From NCBI RefSeq assembly GCF_026719745.1, contig NZ_JAPPRQ010000053.1, positions 1 to 64,000 on the forward strand: DNA of 64,000 nucleotides. Reading direction: 5' to 3'. Within the stretch, counting starts at the first letter, position 1; every line of letters begins with the position of its first letter. The position numbers and the translations under genes are program-made. Positions 9,025 to 17,354 of this stretch are shown in pieces. The notes below the pieces were generated by a model, which searched no databases, was not told the DNA's origin, and was given only the letters and a program-made list of their open reading frames with translations. This stretch comes from Clostridium sp. ZS2-4. Its GTDB lineage: Bacteria > Bacillota > Clostridia > Clostridiales > Clostridiaceae.

Positions 9025-10584
9025 CTATTTTTTTAATCCCATATTTTCTTCTTTGAATAATTTTTCATCCATAATCTTAACTTCTCCATCAATCTTAGGA
9101 GCAAATTCCATTAAGTCAAGGATTTGTGTTTGAATGTCAATTCCAGGTGCAACTTCTATTAAGTGAAGTCCATCTTCTTTTAATTCAAATACACATCTTT
9201 CTGTTATATATAGTACAGGTTGTTTGTTTTTGTTTGCATATCTTCCACTGAATGTAACCTGTTCAACATCTTTTATAAATTTAATCTTCTTACCTTCTTC
9301 TGCTATTACTACTTTGCCATCTTCAATATTTACTTTCAAACCACCTGCTGTGAAAGTACCACAGAAGAATACTTTTTTAGAGTTTTGTGTTATATTGATG
9401 AATCCACCACAACCTGGTAGTTTTGGACCAAATCTACTAACATTAATGTTACCATTTTCATCACATTCTGCTAATCCTAAGAATGCCATGTCAAGACCGC
9501 CACCATCATAGAAATCAAATTGATATGGTTGATCGATAATAGCATCAGGATTTAAAGCTGAACCAAATCTTGGTCCTCCTTGAGGAATACCTCCAATTGC
9601 ACCTGACTCAACAGTTAAAGTCATGTAATCGCCAATTCCTTCTTCATTTGCAACTTGTGCAATATATTCAGGGGCTCCTACACCTAAGTTAACAGCTGTA
9701 TCTTCTCTCAATTCCATAGCAGCTCTTCTTGCTATAACTTTTTTAGCTGTTAGTGGACTAATTTCTACATCTCCACCTACTGGTTCTCTTACTATTCCAC
9801 AAAGTGCTGGATTAAATTCTCTTCCTAAGCTTTGTTCGTGATCTTCTGGATCAGCTACTACAACAGCATGAACATAAACTCCTGGTACTTTTACTAATCT
9901 AGGATCTAATGTACCAGCTTTGACAACCTTTTCAACTTGTACAATGACCTTACCACCATTATTTTTAACAGCCTGTGCTATAGATGTAACTTCAGTAGTA
10001 GCTACTTCTTTTTCAACAGTTATATTACCATACTCGTCTGCATAAGTTCCTCTAATGAAAGCAACATCTACTGAGAATGCTTTGTAGAAAAGTTTTTCTT
10101 CACCATTAATTTCTATAACTTCTACTAAATCTTCTGTTGTTCTCTCATTTATTTTACCGCCGCCATTTCTTGGATCAACGAAAGTATCTAAACCAACATG
10201 AGTAATTGTACCAGGTCTGTGACCGGCCATATCTCTTAGTAAATATACTAAAGCTCCTTGTGGCAAGTTATATGCTTCACATTTATTTGCAAGACAGAAT
10301 TCTCCTAATTTTGGAGCAGTAGCATAATGACCTGCTATTACTCTTTTAACTAAACCTTCATGAGCATAATGGTCGCCACCTGTTTTACCACTTCTGTCAC
10401 CTTGAGATGCTGGATAGAAAAATGTTATATCTTTAGGTGAACCTGTTTCTAAATATCTTCTTTCTATTGCCTTACTTAATGCTTCAGGATTACAGTTACC
10501 AACAAATCCACTTGTAACAAGTGTGTCACCATCTTTAACTAATTGAACCGCTTCTTCAGCTGTTAATATTTTAACTTTCTTCAT
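9025..10584 (-). CDS. Family I acyl-CoA:acetate/propionate CoA-transferase (Pct-like)
   Basis: Transfers CoA between a CoA ester and a free acid, here most likely loading the 2-hydroxy acid with CoA for dehydration and releasing the reduced acid. The 519-residue chain contains both halves of family I enzymes: an N-terminal half with EEAVQLVKDGDTLVTSGFVG and a C-terminal half with the catalytic glutamate segment TVESGAIGGIPQGG at about residues 321-334. Length is close to propionate CoA-transferase (about 520). Aryl-lactate (Fld) and 2-hydroxyisocaproate (Had) clusters instead use family III CoA-transferases, so the enzyme type argues for an acrylate-like route. It is the first gene of the 5712-10584 operon. 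Confidence 0.88.
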   Translation of the reverse strand: MKKVKILTAEEAVQLVKDGDTLVTSGFVGNCNPEALSKAIERRYLETGSPKDITFFYPASQGDRSGKTGGDHYAHEGLVKRVIAGHYATAPKLGEFCLANKCEAYNLPQGALVYLLRDMAGHRPGTITHVGLDTFVDPRNGGGKINERTTEDLVEVIEINGEEKLFYKAFSVDVAFIRGTYADEYGNITVEKEVATTEVTSIAQAVKNNGGKVIVQVEKVVKAGTLDPRLVKVPGVYVHAVVVADPEDHEQSLGREFNPALCGIVREPVGGDVEISPLTAKKVIARRAAMELREDTAVNLGVGAPEYIAQVANEEGIGDYMTLTVESGAIGGIPQGGPRFGSALNPDAIIDQPYQFDFYDGGGLDMAFLGLAECDENGNINVSRFGPKLPGCGGFINITQNSKKVFFCGTFTAGGLKVNIEDGKVVIAEEGKKIKFIKDVEQVTFSGRYANKNKQPVLYITERCVFELKEDGLHLIEVAPGIDIQTQILDLMEFAPKIDGEVKIMDEKLFKEENMGLKK

Positions 10585-10694
10585 TAGTCTTCCCCCTATC
10601 TACAATTTTATTTTTGTATAGCATTAATTCAAGTATTACAATCTACGCAGATTTTCACTTAAGGATAATAATCATTAAATTAAATGATTTAATA

Positions 10695-10733
10695 TCGAAT
10701 TTTGTTTCTGACTTTATTCTAATACAAATTCGA
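10695..10733. promoter_or_regulatory. Inverted repeat upstream of the CoA-transferase operon
   Basis: TCGAATTT (10695-10702) and AAATTCGA (10726-10733) are perfect inverse copies with a 23-base spacer, about 110-150 bases before the CoA-transferase start. This is a possible operator in the 459-base gap 10585-11043. The remainder of that gap holds the terminator at 10749-10792 and AT-rich sequence in which I see no gene. Confidence 0.35.
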
Positions 10734-10748
10734 CTAGATTAAAACAAC

Positions 10749-10792
10749 AAAAAGTTGAATTATTTATAGGAAAGATAATTCAACTTTTTTTT
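10749..10792. terminator. Terminator between the VOC genes and the CoA-transferase operon
   Basis: Stem AAAGTTGAATTAT / ATAATTCAACTTT with T runs on both outer sides (TTTTTG on the minus strand). It separates the leftward VOC genes from the operon starting at 10584, so the two are probably distinct transcription units. The arm sequence AGTTGAATTAT recurs in the inverted repeat at 12081-12126. Confidence 0.65.
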
Positions 10793-11043
10793 CAAGTCAT
10801 AAATCAATTGGTTTAACTATGCATGTATCTTACTATTCTTGGGACTTACAAGCTACTCTGAATTATACACTTTTCTTCAACTTTTGCATTAAATTACCTA
10901 TTAAAATATAGTCGAAAAAATACATCTACATCGTTTTTTATAATATTACTCCCTGCAAATTCTTCAACACTTAGATAAACTTAGTTATTTTTCTACATTC
11001 TTTTTAATAAGCTTTGTATCTTTAAATGTGTTTACTTTCTTTC

Positions 11044-11457
11044 TTATCTTTGAATTTCTCCAACAGTTTCTACAAATTCGACAAGTATTCCTTCTCCGTA
11101 TTTTGGTCTTAAGAAATTAACCATAATATCACTTGTTCCTGGTACAGCACTTCCTTCAAGCATTTCCATTCCTTTATCTTTATACTCTTTACGTACAGCT
11201 TCAACATCATCAACTTCAAAAGCAATATGTGCAATACCACCTTTTCCTCCATTAAAGTCCTTAAGAACACCTTCCTTTGGAATAATTAATTCAATAGGAC
11301 TATCTTTTTCAGTATATTTTGTAAATATTAAATCTGCATGATATGCTTCAACATATCCTTGATAATCAATTTCTAAATCAAATTTTTCAAGAAAACGATG
11401 AGCTGCTTCCATTGTAGGAAGAATAATACCAACGTGATGCATTCTCATAGGTTTCAT
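11044..11457 (-). CDS. VOC-superfamily protein, methylmalonyl-CoA epimerase-like (second tandem copy)
   Basis: Small metal-dependent enzyme of the glyoxalase/bleomycin-resistance/dioxygenase fold, 137 residues from the chosen start. Likely metal ligands are the His in MHHVGII, the Glu in PIELIIP, the His in GIAHIAFEV and the Glu in ILVEFVE, the H-E-H-E pattern of the superfamily; the layout is closest to methylmalonyl-CoA epimerases. I place the start at 11457 (MKPMRMHH): the GGGGG ribosome site then stands 9 bases away, whereas the ATG 9 bases earlier abuts it. It differs from the neighbour at 11514-11927 at only about 11 positions. Its position beside a 2-hydroxyacyl-CoA pathway suggests it acts on a CoA ester or 2-hydroxy acid; that is inference. 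Confidence 0.82.
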   Translation of the reverse strand: MKPMRMHHVGIILPTMEAAHRFLEKFDLEIDYQGYVEAYHADLIFTKYTEKDSPIELIIPKEGVLKDFNGGKGGIAHIAFEVDDVEAVRKEYKDKGMEMLEGSAVPGTSDIMVNFLRPKYGEGILVEFVETVGEIQR

Positions 11458-11513
11458 AATCTTCATCCCCCTAATTTTTATAAAATATATCCATATAAAT
11501 ATTTTTAATGAAC

Positions 11514-11927
11514 TTATCTTTGAATTGCTCCAACAGTCTGTACAAATTCAACAAGTATTCCTTCTCCATATTTTGGTCTCAAGAAATTAACTATAATATC
11601 ACTTGTTCCTGGCACCGCACTTCCTTCAAGCATTTCCATTCCTTTACTTTCGTACTCTTTACGTACGGCTTCAACATCCTCAACTTCAAAAGCAATATGT
11701 GCAATACCACCTTTTCCTCCATTGAAATCCTTAAGAACACCTTCTTTTGGAATAATTAATTCAACAGGGGTATCTCTTTCCGTATACTTTGTAAATATTA
11801 AATCTGCATGATATGCTTCAACATATCCTTGATAATCAATTTCTAAACCAAATTTTTCAAGATAACGGTGAGCAGCTTCCATTGTAGGAAGAATAATACC
11901 AACATGGTGCATTCTCATAGGTTTCAT
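11514..11927 (-). CDS. VOC-superfamily protein, methylmalonyl-CoA epimerase-like (first tandem copy)
   Basis: Same family, motifs and length as the protein at 11044-11457, with about 92 percent identical residues; changes are conservative and none touches the predicted metal ligands. Start chosen at 11927, the MKPMRMHH methionine, with GAGAGG 9 bases upstream; the frame stays open to 12059 but that extension (MIIYKTIVKF...) has no counterpart in the second copy. The pair is 56 bases apart and read leftward. Two nearly identical copies point to recent duplication and possibly a dosage effect. Confidence 0.82.
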   Translation of the reverse strand: MKPMRMHHVGIILPTMEAAHRYLEKFGLEIDYQGYVEAYHADLIFTKYTERDTPVELIIPKEGVLKDFNGGKGGIAHIAFEVEDVEAVRKEYESKGMEMLEGSAVPGTSDIIVNFLRPKYGEGILVEFVQTVGAIQR

Positions 11928-12080
11928 AATCTTCATCCTCTCAGTTTGCAAAATTTTTTGGATCTTTTTATTATTCATCCTTGTTTCTGATTCCATTTTA
12001 ATACCGTATAAGTTGAAATGGAACATAATAAACTTGACTATTGTTTTATAGATAATCATTCAATTACTAACTATATATTC

Positions 12081-12126
12081 AAGTTGAATAATAATTTTTC
12101 AAACTTGAATAATCATTATTCAACTT
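12081..12126. promoter_or_regulatory. 12-bp inverted repeat upstream of the VOC genes
   Basis: AAGTTGAATAAT (12081-12092) and ATTATTCAACTT (12115-12126) are perfect inverse copies, with a further CTTGAATAAT between them. The position 150-200 bases before the VOC start fits an operator or a leader hairpin. The half-site resembles the stem at 10749-10792. Confidence 0.45.
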
Positions 12127-12186
12127 CTTTAACTAGGGATGTAATCTCTCCCCTTAATGATGTAATGCTTTTGTAATTATTTATAT

Positions 12187-12226
12187 AAAAATGAAAGTTA
12201 CCTCTAATGAGATAACTTTCATTTTT
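12187..12226. terminator. Bidirectional terminator
   Basis: A perfect 14-bp stem AAAAATGAAAGTTA / TAACTTTCATTTTT with T-rich flanks on both strands, lying between the bacteriocin gene and the VOC genes. Together with the next hairpin it insulates the two loci. Confidence 0.75.
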
Positions 12227-12254
12227 ATATACTTTTATGTACTTGTCTTTTGAT

Positions 12255-12286
12255 AAAAAACGCCAGTCGTAAAACTGGCGTTTTTG
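12255..12286 (-). terminator. Terminator of the bacteriocin transcript
   Basis: Stem AAACGCCAGT / ACTGGCGTTT with a 6-base loop and T runs on both sides, 32 bases downstream of the leftward bacteriocin gene that stops at 12318. Confidence 0.82.
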
Positions 12287-12317
12287 GGGATTTTGAATTT
12301 ACTATGATTGTCCTAAA

Positions 12318-12572
12318 CTAACACCAACCACAAATTAAATAGTCAACACCACCATTAATAGCACCTAAGAATGCTTGTCCAAATGAAGCAGATACATCTC
12401 CTATTAAAGGTAATTTCATAGTGCCATTAGGATCAGCTTTTTCATAACCAGTTTTAGCACCTTCAAATATAGAACCAAAAAATGCTCCCCAGCTCCAAGC
12501 TCCACCATTAACAACCATCATCTCATCATAAGTAAGTTCTGTGAATGCTGTAGTATTTAAAGCCATTGTCAT
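12318..12572 (-). CDS. Double-glycine leader bacteriocin precursor (class II-like)
   Basis: 84-residue precursor. Residues 1-24 are a leader ending LTYDEMMVVNGG, the hydrophobic-spaced double-glycine signal cut by C39 peptidases. The predicted mature peptide has 60 residues, starts AWSWGAFFGS, is rich in glycine and aromatics, and ends CGWC, so a small C-terminal disulfide loop is possible. A GAFFG (GxxxG) motif may support helix packing. GGAGGGG lies 6 bases before the ATG. The exporter that should process it is encoded divergently at 13333. I know no named bacteriocin with this mature sequence, so activity and target are unproven. Confidence 0.8.
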   Translation of the reverse strand: MTMALNTTAFTELTYDEMMVVNGGAWSWGAFFGSIFEGAKTGYEKADPNGTMKLPLIGDVSASFGQAFLGAINGGVDYLICGWC

Positions 12573-12638
12573 ATTAATCCCCTCCTTATATAAATTTATT
12601 TATATATAAATAACCTAATTAGGTTATTTACAAACATC

Positions 12639-13115
12639 TTATAAAACACAAGGATTTACTGGTAAATAAATATCAATAACCATTTCATTTATTTCTTCAG
12701 CACTGTTAGCTTCTTTAACATTTACATTATATGAAGTTGCTATTGGTCTTAAATTATTTTGTTTTATATAATTATTGATTTTATTATATACATTCTGAAG
12801 AGTTGATGGATTACCAACATGTCTTGCAAAAACTGCATTTGCTAAATAAAGTTCTTTCTTTAAAGTATATTCTTCTGGTAATTCACTAACCTTATCTATT
12901 GGTATTAAAAATTCCATATCTAATACCTGTTCACCATCTACCATTTCTATACTAAAAGTAGTGTTTATGAGTGGACCATTTTTTTTAACTCCCTTATTTT
13001 TAAGAAATTGCTGTATTTTTAATATTTCTTGATTTGCTTGTAATCTAGTCACTTTTTTTCTTAATGATAATAAATTTTCAATTCTGAAGCTTTTACCAAC
13101 TTCTATATTTTCCAT
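12639..13115 (-). CDS. GyrI-like/DUF5085-type protein, possible accessory or immunity protein
   Basis: 158-residue soluble protein directly upstream of, and cotranscribed with, the bacteriocin gene (66-base gap). The segment MEFLIPIDKVSELPEEYTLKKEL, then ANAVFARHVGNPSTLQNVYNKINNYI, then VIDIYLPVNP follows the pattern of the GyrI-like effector-binding fold without any DNA-binding domain. No signal peptide or membrane segment is seen, which is unlike most class II immunity proteins. Its place in the operon makes self-protection or peptide binding plausible, but this is inference. Confidence 0.65.
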   Translation of the reverse strand: MENIEVGKSFRIENLLSLRKKVTRLQANQEILKIQQFLKNKGVKKNGPLINTTFSIEMVDGEQVLDMEFLIPIDKVSELPEEYTLKKELYLANAVFARHVGNPSTLQNVYNKINNYIKQNNLRPIATSYNVNVKEANSAEEINEMVIDIYLPVNPCVL

Positions 13116-13259
13116 AAAGTCACCCTTCCATCAAACATATGTATTTAATGTAAATTTTATATTTATTCTATCGTTTTTTTCCATGAAAACTTTATACTCT
13201 TATGTATTTTTTTGTATATAAAAAATTATATGTTTGTATCTCATTCTTTTAAATATTAT

Positions 13260-13288
13260 TTGCCATTTTTTGTCGCAAACAGTATAAT
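13260..13288 (+). promoter_or_regulatory. Promoter of the bacteriocin export operon
   Basis: TTGCCA (13260-13265) and TATAAT (13283-13288) with exactly 17 bases between them, 45 bases upstream of the exporter ATG. The 217-base divergent spacer 13116-13332 must also hold the leftward promoter for the precursor operon. Confidence 0.8.
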
Positions 13289-13332
13289 CATATAATATGT
13301 ATTAATTTTCATTTTTGTAAAGGAATGATAAA

Positions 13333-15558
13333 ATGGACTTTTTTTTCAAAAAATATGTGTGTATAAAACAACATGATATTAAAGATTGTGCAGCAGCATG
13401 CTTAGCTACTATTTCTAAGCAATATGGACTTAAAATCCATATATCCAAAATACGTGAAATCGCAGGAACTGATAAACAAGGTACAAATGCATATGGCATT
13501 GTAAATGCGGCTAACAAACTAGGTTTCTCAGCCAAAGCAGTTAAAGTTGTAAAACAAGAAGATATTTTTGTTAAATTTCCACTTCCCGCTATAGCTCATG
13601 TTATAGTAGATGGAATGCTTCTTCATTATGTAGTCATTCATAAAGTAACTAAAAAAGAAATTTTAATTGCTGATCCAGCTAAAGGAATTGTCAAATACAC
13701 CCCTAAAGATTTTTTCAAAATATGGACAGGCGTATTGATTCTTATGGTTCCAAGTAATGAATTCATAAAAGGAAATAAAACCAATGGATTATTTTCCAGA
13801 TTCATGGTTCTCCTTAAACCACATAAAAAATTGATGCTAAATATATTTGCATCATCTATCATAATAACTCTGCTTGGAATTTTGAGTTCCTTTTATTTTA
13901 AATTTTTAATGGATGACATTTTGCAATATAACCTGAAAAAGACTCTTCATATTATTTCTATTGGAATTATAATTTTGTATACATTCAAAATATTACTTAA
14001 TGCTTTTAGAACTCAGCTTCTTCTTCATTTAAGTCAAAAGTTGGATATTCCATTAATGCTCGGATACTATAATCACGTTATAGAACTTCCACTAAACTTT
14101 TTTGGCACAAGAGAAGTTGGGGAAATAATATCAAGATTCAATGATGCTTCAAAAATAAGAACTGCAATTTCCGGGGCTACATTAACTATAATGATAGACA
14201 CTATAATGGCTATCATAGGCGGAATTATTCTCTACAATCAAAATAGCCTTTTATTTGGAATCACTATAATTCCCGTTATATTATATGGAATAATTGTTCT
14301 TTGTTTTAATAAGCCAATTAAAGATGTTAATAGAGAAATGATGGAAAATAGCGCTAGTTTAACTTCTTATCTAGTTGAATCTTTAAATGGTATAGAAACA
14401 GTAAAAGCATTCAATGCTGAAAATGAAGTTAATTTTAAAACAGAACAAAAATTTATAAAGCTGCTTAAAAGTATTTTTAGAAACGGTATGATTAATAACT
14501 TTGCAGGTTCTATAAAAAGTGGTGTTAAATGTATATTCGGTGTGATTATTTTATGGATTGGAGCTTATGAAGTTATTCAAAATAAACTTTCTTTAGGCCA
14601 ACTTTTAGCTTTTAATGCGCTATTAGTTTACTTTTTAGATCCTATTGAAAACTTAATAAATTTACAAGTTCAACTTCAAACTGCTATTGTAGCGGCTGAC
14701 AGGTTAAGTGAGATATTAGACTTGCAGCTGGAAAAAAGCACAGATGAAGATAAAAAAATTAATCCCACATCATTAAATGGAGATATTAAATTTAAAAATA
14801 TAAGTTTCAGATATGGATCTCGTCAATTAGTACTTCAAGACTTTAATATCAACATACTGTCTGGTGAAAAAATAGCTTTAGTGGGTGAAAGTGGTTCTGG
14901 AAAAACTACTATTGCTAAATTACTGATGAATTTCTATCAATGTGAAAAAGGAGAAATATTAATTAATCAATACAATATTCAGGATATAAATCGTGAAATC
15001 TTAAGAGAAAAAATTTCATATATATCTCAAGATATTTTCCTTTTTAGTGGAACTATAAAAGATAATTTATGTTTAGGAAATAAAAATCTCGATTTCCAAT
15101 CAATAATTGATGCATGCAAAAAAGCTAAAGTTCACGACTTCATAAACCAACTGCCATTGAGATATAACACATATGTTGAGGAAAATGGTTCTAATTTCTC
15201 TGGAGGTCAAAAACAGAGATTGGCAATAGCTAGAGCAATCTTGAAAAAACCAGATATACTTATAATGGATGAGGCTACAAGCAGTTTAGATTCTGTTACT
15301 GAAAAGGCCATTGCACAAACTATGTATGAGTTTAGTAAAAATATGACTACTATAATAATCGCTCATAGATTAAGCACAATTATGCGATGTGATAAAATTT
15401 TTGTTATTGATAAAGGTAAAATTATAGAAACAGGGTCTCATAACGAGCTTATTAAAAATAAAGGACACTATTATGAACTTTGGAAAGATCAAATTCCTGA
15501 AAATTACGTAAAAGAAGAAGTAGCTGCATCTATATCCGTGGAGGAGAAATCACTATGA
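13333..15558 (+). CDS. Bacteriocin ABC exporter with C39 peptidase domain
   Basis: Peptidase-containing ATP-binding transporter that cuts double-glycine leaders and exports the peptide. The N-terminal C39 domain shows Q13 and catalytic C19 in QHDIKDCAAAC, H98 in LLHYVVIH and D114 in IADPAKG. A six-helix membrane domain spans about residues 165-450, and the ATPase has Walker A GESGSGKTT near 518, signature FSGGQKQR near 623 and Walker B ILIMDEATSSLDS. The 741-residue length is normal for LagD/ComA-type exporters. It overlaps the accessory gene by 4 bases and is divergent from the precursor it should process. Confidence 0.93.
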   Translation: MDFFFKKYVCIKQHDIKDCAAACLATISKQYGLKIHISKIREIAGTDKQGTNAYGIVNAANKLGFSAKAVKVVKQEDIFVKFPLPAIAHVIVDGMLLHYVVIHKVTKKEILIADPAKGIVKYTPKDFFKIWTGVLILMVPSNEFIKGNKTNGLFSRFMVLLKPHKKLMLNIFASSIIITLLGILSSFYFKFLMDDILQYNLKKTLHIISIGIIILYTFKILLNAFRTQLLLHLSQKLDIPLMLGYYNHVIELPLNFFGTREVGEIISRFNDASKIRTAISGATLTIMIDTIMAIIGGIILYNQNSLLFGITIIPVILYGIIVLCFNKPIKDVNREMMENSASLTSYLVESLNGIETVKAFNAENEVNFKTEQKFIKLLKSIFRNGMINNFAGSIKSGVKCIFGVIILWIGAYEVIQNKLSLGQLLAFNALLVYFLDPIENLINLQVQLQTAIVAADRLSEILDLQLEKSTDEDKKINPTSLNGDIKFKNISFRYGSRQLVLQDFNINILSGEKIALVGESGSGKTTIAKLLMNFYQCEKGEILINQYNIQDINREILREKISYISQDIFLFSGTIKDNLCLGNKNLDFQSIIDACKKAKVHDFINQLPLRYNTYVEENGSNFSGGQKQRLAIARAILKKPDILIMDEATSSLDSVTEKAIAQTMYEFSKNMTTIIIAHRLSTIMRCDKIFVIDKGKIIETGSHNELIKNKGHYYELWKDQIPENYVKEEVAASISVEEKSL

Positions 15559-17084
15559 GATATGAAATTAGGGATTTAAATGAAATAACAGATAGCATAG
15601 AATTATTAGAAGCTAAACCTCATAAATTTACTTCTATATTCATTTATATAATAGCTTTAATTTTATTATCTGCATTAACATGGTCATATTTTAGTAAAAT
15701 AGATGTTGTAGTTAAAGCAGATGGTGTACTTCGCCCCAATGATGAAATTAGCACAATCAAAAACATAGTAACTGGTAAAGTAAAAGATATCTATTTTAGA
15801 GATGGTCAATCGGTAAAGCAGGGGCAGATTCTATATACTATAGAACATAATGAATTAATACTTCAACAAAAAACAATTGAAAAAACTCTTAAAGAATATA
15901 AAAAAGAATATAGTATGCTGACTAAATTTAAGAAAAGCATTTCTGAAAACAAGAATTACTTTGATTCTAAAAGTGAAAATGAATATTACAATAAATATTT
16001 AAAATATGAAACTGATTACGCAGCATTAAAATGCAACTTGGAAAAACCTTCATTAGAAATGAATCAAACTGAAAAACTTCAAGAAATCAATAGAAAAAAT
16101 ATTCAAAATAACATTGAATCACTTGAAAAGGAATCTAAAAATTTGGCATTGCTGCAGCAATGTATAGAACAAAATGAAAACCTGTTTACAGAACAAAACG
16201 AAAAATACTACAATCAATTTTTAGATTATAAATTAAATTTAGATAAGCTTGATAATACCTATCAGAATAAACTTGATTATTATGAAAAATTAAAAGTTTT
16301 AGAAGCTGATGGTATAGTATCAACACAAGAACTGCAAAATACTGAATTAGATATGCAGCAAGCAAAAACAGACCTTTCTAAGTATAAAAATGAATATCTT
16401 CTTAGTATAAAAAAGAGTATACAAGATAATAATGATAAGCAAAAAAATCTAGTATTAGATTCAGGGAAAACTGAAAAAAACTCCGAAATGTTTAAAAATA
16501 ATTCGCAAAGCTATTCTATAAACATAAAAAAATATAAAACTGATGCTTTAGTTAAAGTTGACAATGAAGCAAAAGATTGTAGTAAAAAAATAAAGACTAT
16601 TACTGCTGAACTTGAAAAAGTAAAATTAGATATTAGTAATTGTATTGTTAAATCTCCAATTAACGGATTTATAAGAATAGTTAATCCTGTTACCAAAGGC
16701 GATTTTATACCAATAGATATGGTAGTAGCCTCTATTTTGCCTAAAAATAACTCTAAATATAAAGTTGAACTTTATGTTTCCAATAAAGATATTGCAAATT
16801 TAAAAGAAAAGCAAATCATAAAGTATCATTTTTCTGCCCTTCCATATAAAGAATATGGAGAGCTAAAAGGAGAAATAACTAAAATAAGTATAGACTCACA
16901 GGTAAATCCTAATACAGGTCTTAGTTTTTATTTAGTAGAAGCAAATATTCAAAACAAACCCTTATATAGTTATAAAGGTAAAAAAGCTGAAATTAAACTG
17001 GGAATGCAATGCCAAGCTCATGTAATTACAAGACAAAAAAGAATTTTATATTATTTGCTAGAAAAACTTAATCTAAAAGATTAA
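15555..17084 (+). CDS. HlyD-like bacteriocin secretion accessory protein
   Basis: Periplasmic-adaptor-like membrane fusion protein of Gram-positive bacteriocin exporters, 509 residues. One membrane segment at about residues 27-48 is followed by a first half-lipoyl stretch (VKADGVLRPNDEISTIKNIVTGKVKDIYFRDG), a long lysine/glutamate-rich coiled coil (about 90-365) and a second lipoyl/beta-barrel part beginning CIVKSPINGFIRIVNPVTKGD. Its ATG overlaps the exporter stop by 4 bases, so the two subunits are coupled. No immunity gene follows; the next gene belongs to fluoride resistance. Confidence 0.9.
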   Translation: MRYEIRDLNEITDSIELLEAKPHKFTSIFIYIIALILLSALTWSYFSKIDVVVKADGVLRPNDEISTIKNIVTGKVKDIYFRDGQSVKQGQILYTIEHNELILQQKTIEKTLKEYKKEYSMLTKFKKSISENKNYFDSKSENEYYNKYLKYETDYAALKCNLEKPSLEMNQTEKLQEINRKNIQNNIESLEKESKNLALLQQCIEQNENLFTEQNEKYYNQFLDYKLNLDKLDNTYQNKLDYYEKLKVLEADGIVSTQELQNTELDMQQAKTDLSKYKNEYLLSIKKSIQDNNDKQKNLVLDSGKTEKNSEMFKNNSQSYSINIKKYKTDALVKVDNEAKDCSKKIKTITAELEKVKLDISNCIVKSPINGFIRIVNPVTKGDFIPIDMVVASILPKNNSKYKVELYVSNKDIANLKEKQIIKYHFSALPYKEYGELKGEITKISIDSQVNPNTGLSFYLVEANIQNKPLYSYKGKKAEIKLGMQCQAHVITRQKRILYYLLEKLNLKD

Positions 17085-17108
17085 GATAAGAAAACTATTT
17101 ATATTACA

Positions 17109-17141
17109 GAGCTGACACTTTTAGTGTTAAGCTCTTTTTTT
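17109..17141 (+). terminator. Terminator of the bacteriocin export operon
   Basis: GAGCT-ACACT stem with AGTGT-AGCTC, a small bulge and a run of seven or more T residues, 25 bases after the HlyD-like stop. Confidence 0.85.
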
Positions 17142-17148
17142 ACTTACA

Positions 17149-17177
17149 TTGTACTCAAATAAAATTTATGTTATAAT
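17149..17177 (+). promoter_or_regulatory. Promoter of the fluoride riboswitch transcript
   Basis: TTGTAC (17149-17154), a 17-base spacer and TATAAT (17172-17177). Transcription should start around 17184-17186, just before the riboswitch. Confidence 0.8.
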
Positions 17178-17190
17178 TTCATAGTTAAAT

Positions 17191-17270
17191 AAATAGGGCA
17201 TGAAGTTGCCCTTGGAGAAATCCTAAACCACTTAATAGATTATTATTTATTAAGTTAATAACTTCTACAA
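17191..17270 (+). ncRNA. Fluoride riboswitch (crcB motif), aptamer
   Basis: Aptamer preceding a fluoride-specific CLC gene. GGGC (17196-17199) pairs with GCCC (17208-17211), closing a loop ATGAAGTT. The loop segment GAAGTT (17202-17207) is complementary to AACTTC (17260-17265), the pseudoknot that defines the fold. A second stem pairs CTTAATA with TATTAAG (about 17231-17254), followed by the conserved-type stretch TTAATAACTTCTAC. A short GGA-GAAA-TCC hairpin is inserted between the two stems, as optional in this class. Fluoride binding should stabilise the pseudoknot and keep AACTTCTAC from entering the terminator that follows. Confidence 0.88.
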
Positions 17271-17322
17271 ATTAGCATATACATATGTTTTTATGTACAT
17301 GCTAATTTGTAGAAGTTTTTCT
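17260..17322 (+). terminator. Expression-platform terminator of the fluoride riboswitch
   Basis: Left arm 17260-17278 (AACTTCTACAAATTAGCAT) pairs perfectly with 17299-17317, and pairing continues inward with one mismatch; TTTTTC follows. The first six bases are those used by the aptamer pseudoknot, so folding is mutually exclusive: no fluoride gives termination, fluoride gives read-through. Confidence 0.9.
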
Positions 17323-17354
17323 TTGTTTTAAAAAATTTCAGGAGGTACTAGTAC

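Noticed and set aside
9224-9511. Rightward open frames inside the CoA-transferase and other fermentation genes
   Set aside because: They are shadows of well-conserved leftward genes, with no ribosome site or recognisable product.
12059-12060. Longer N-terminus of the first VOC protein (start at 12059)
   Set aside because: The extra residues are not matched in the near-identical second copy, and the ribosome site fits the internal methionine at 11927.
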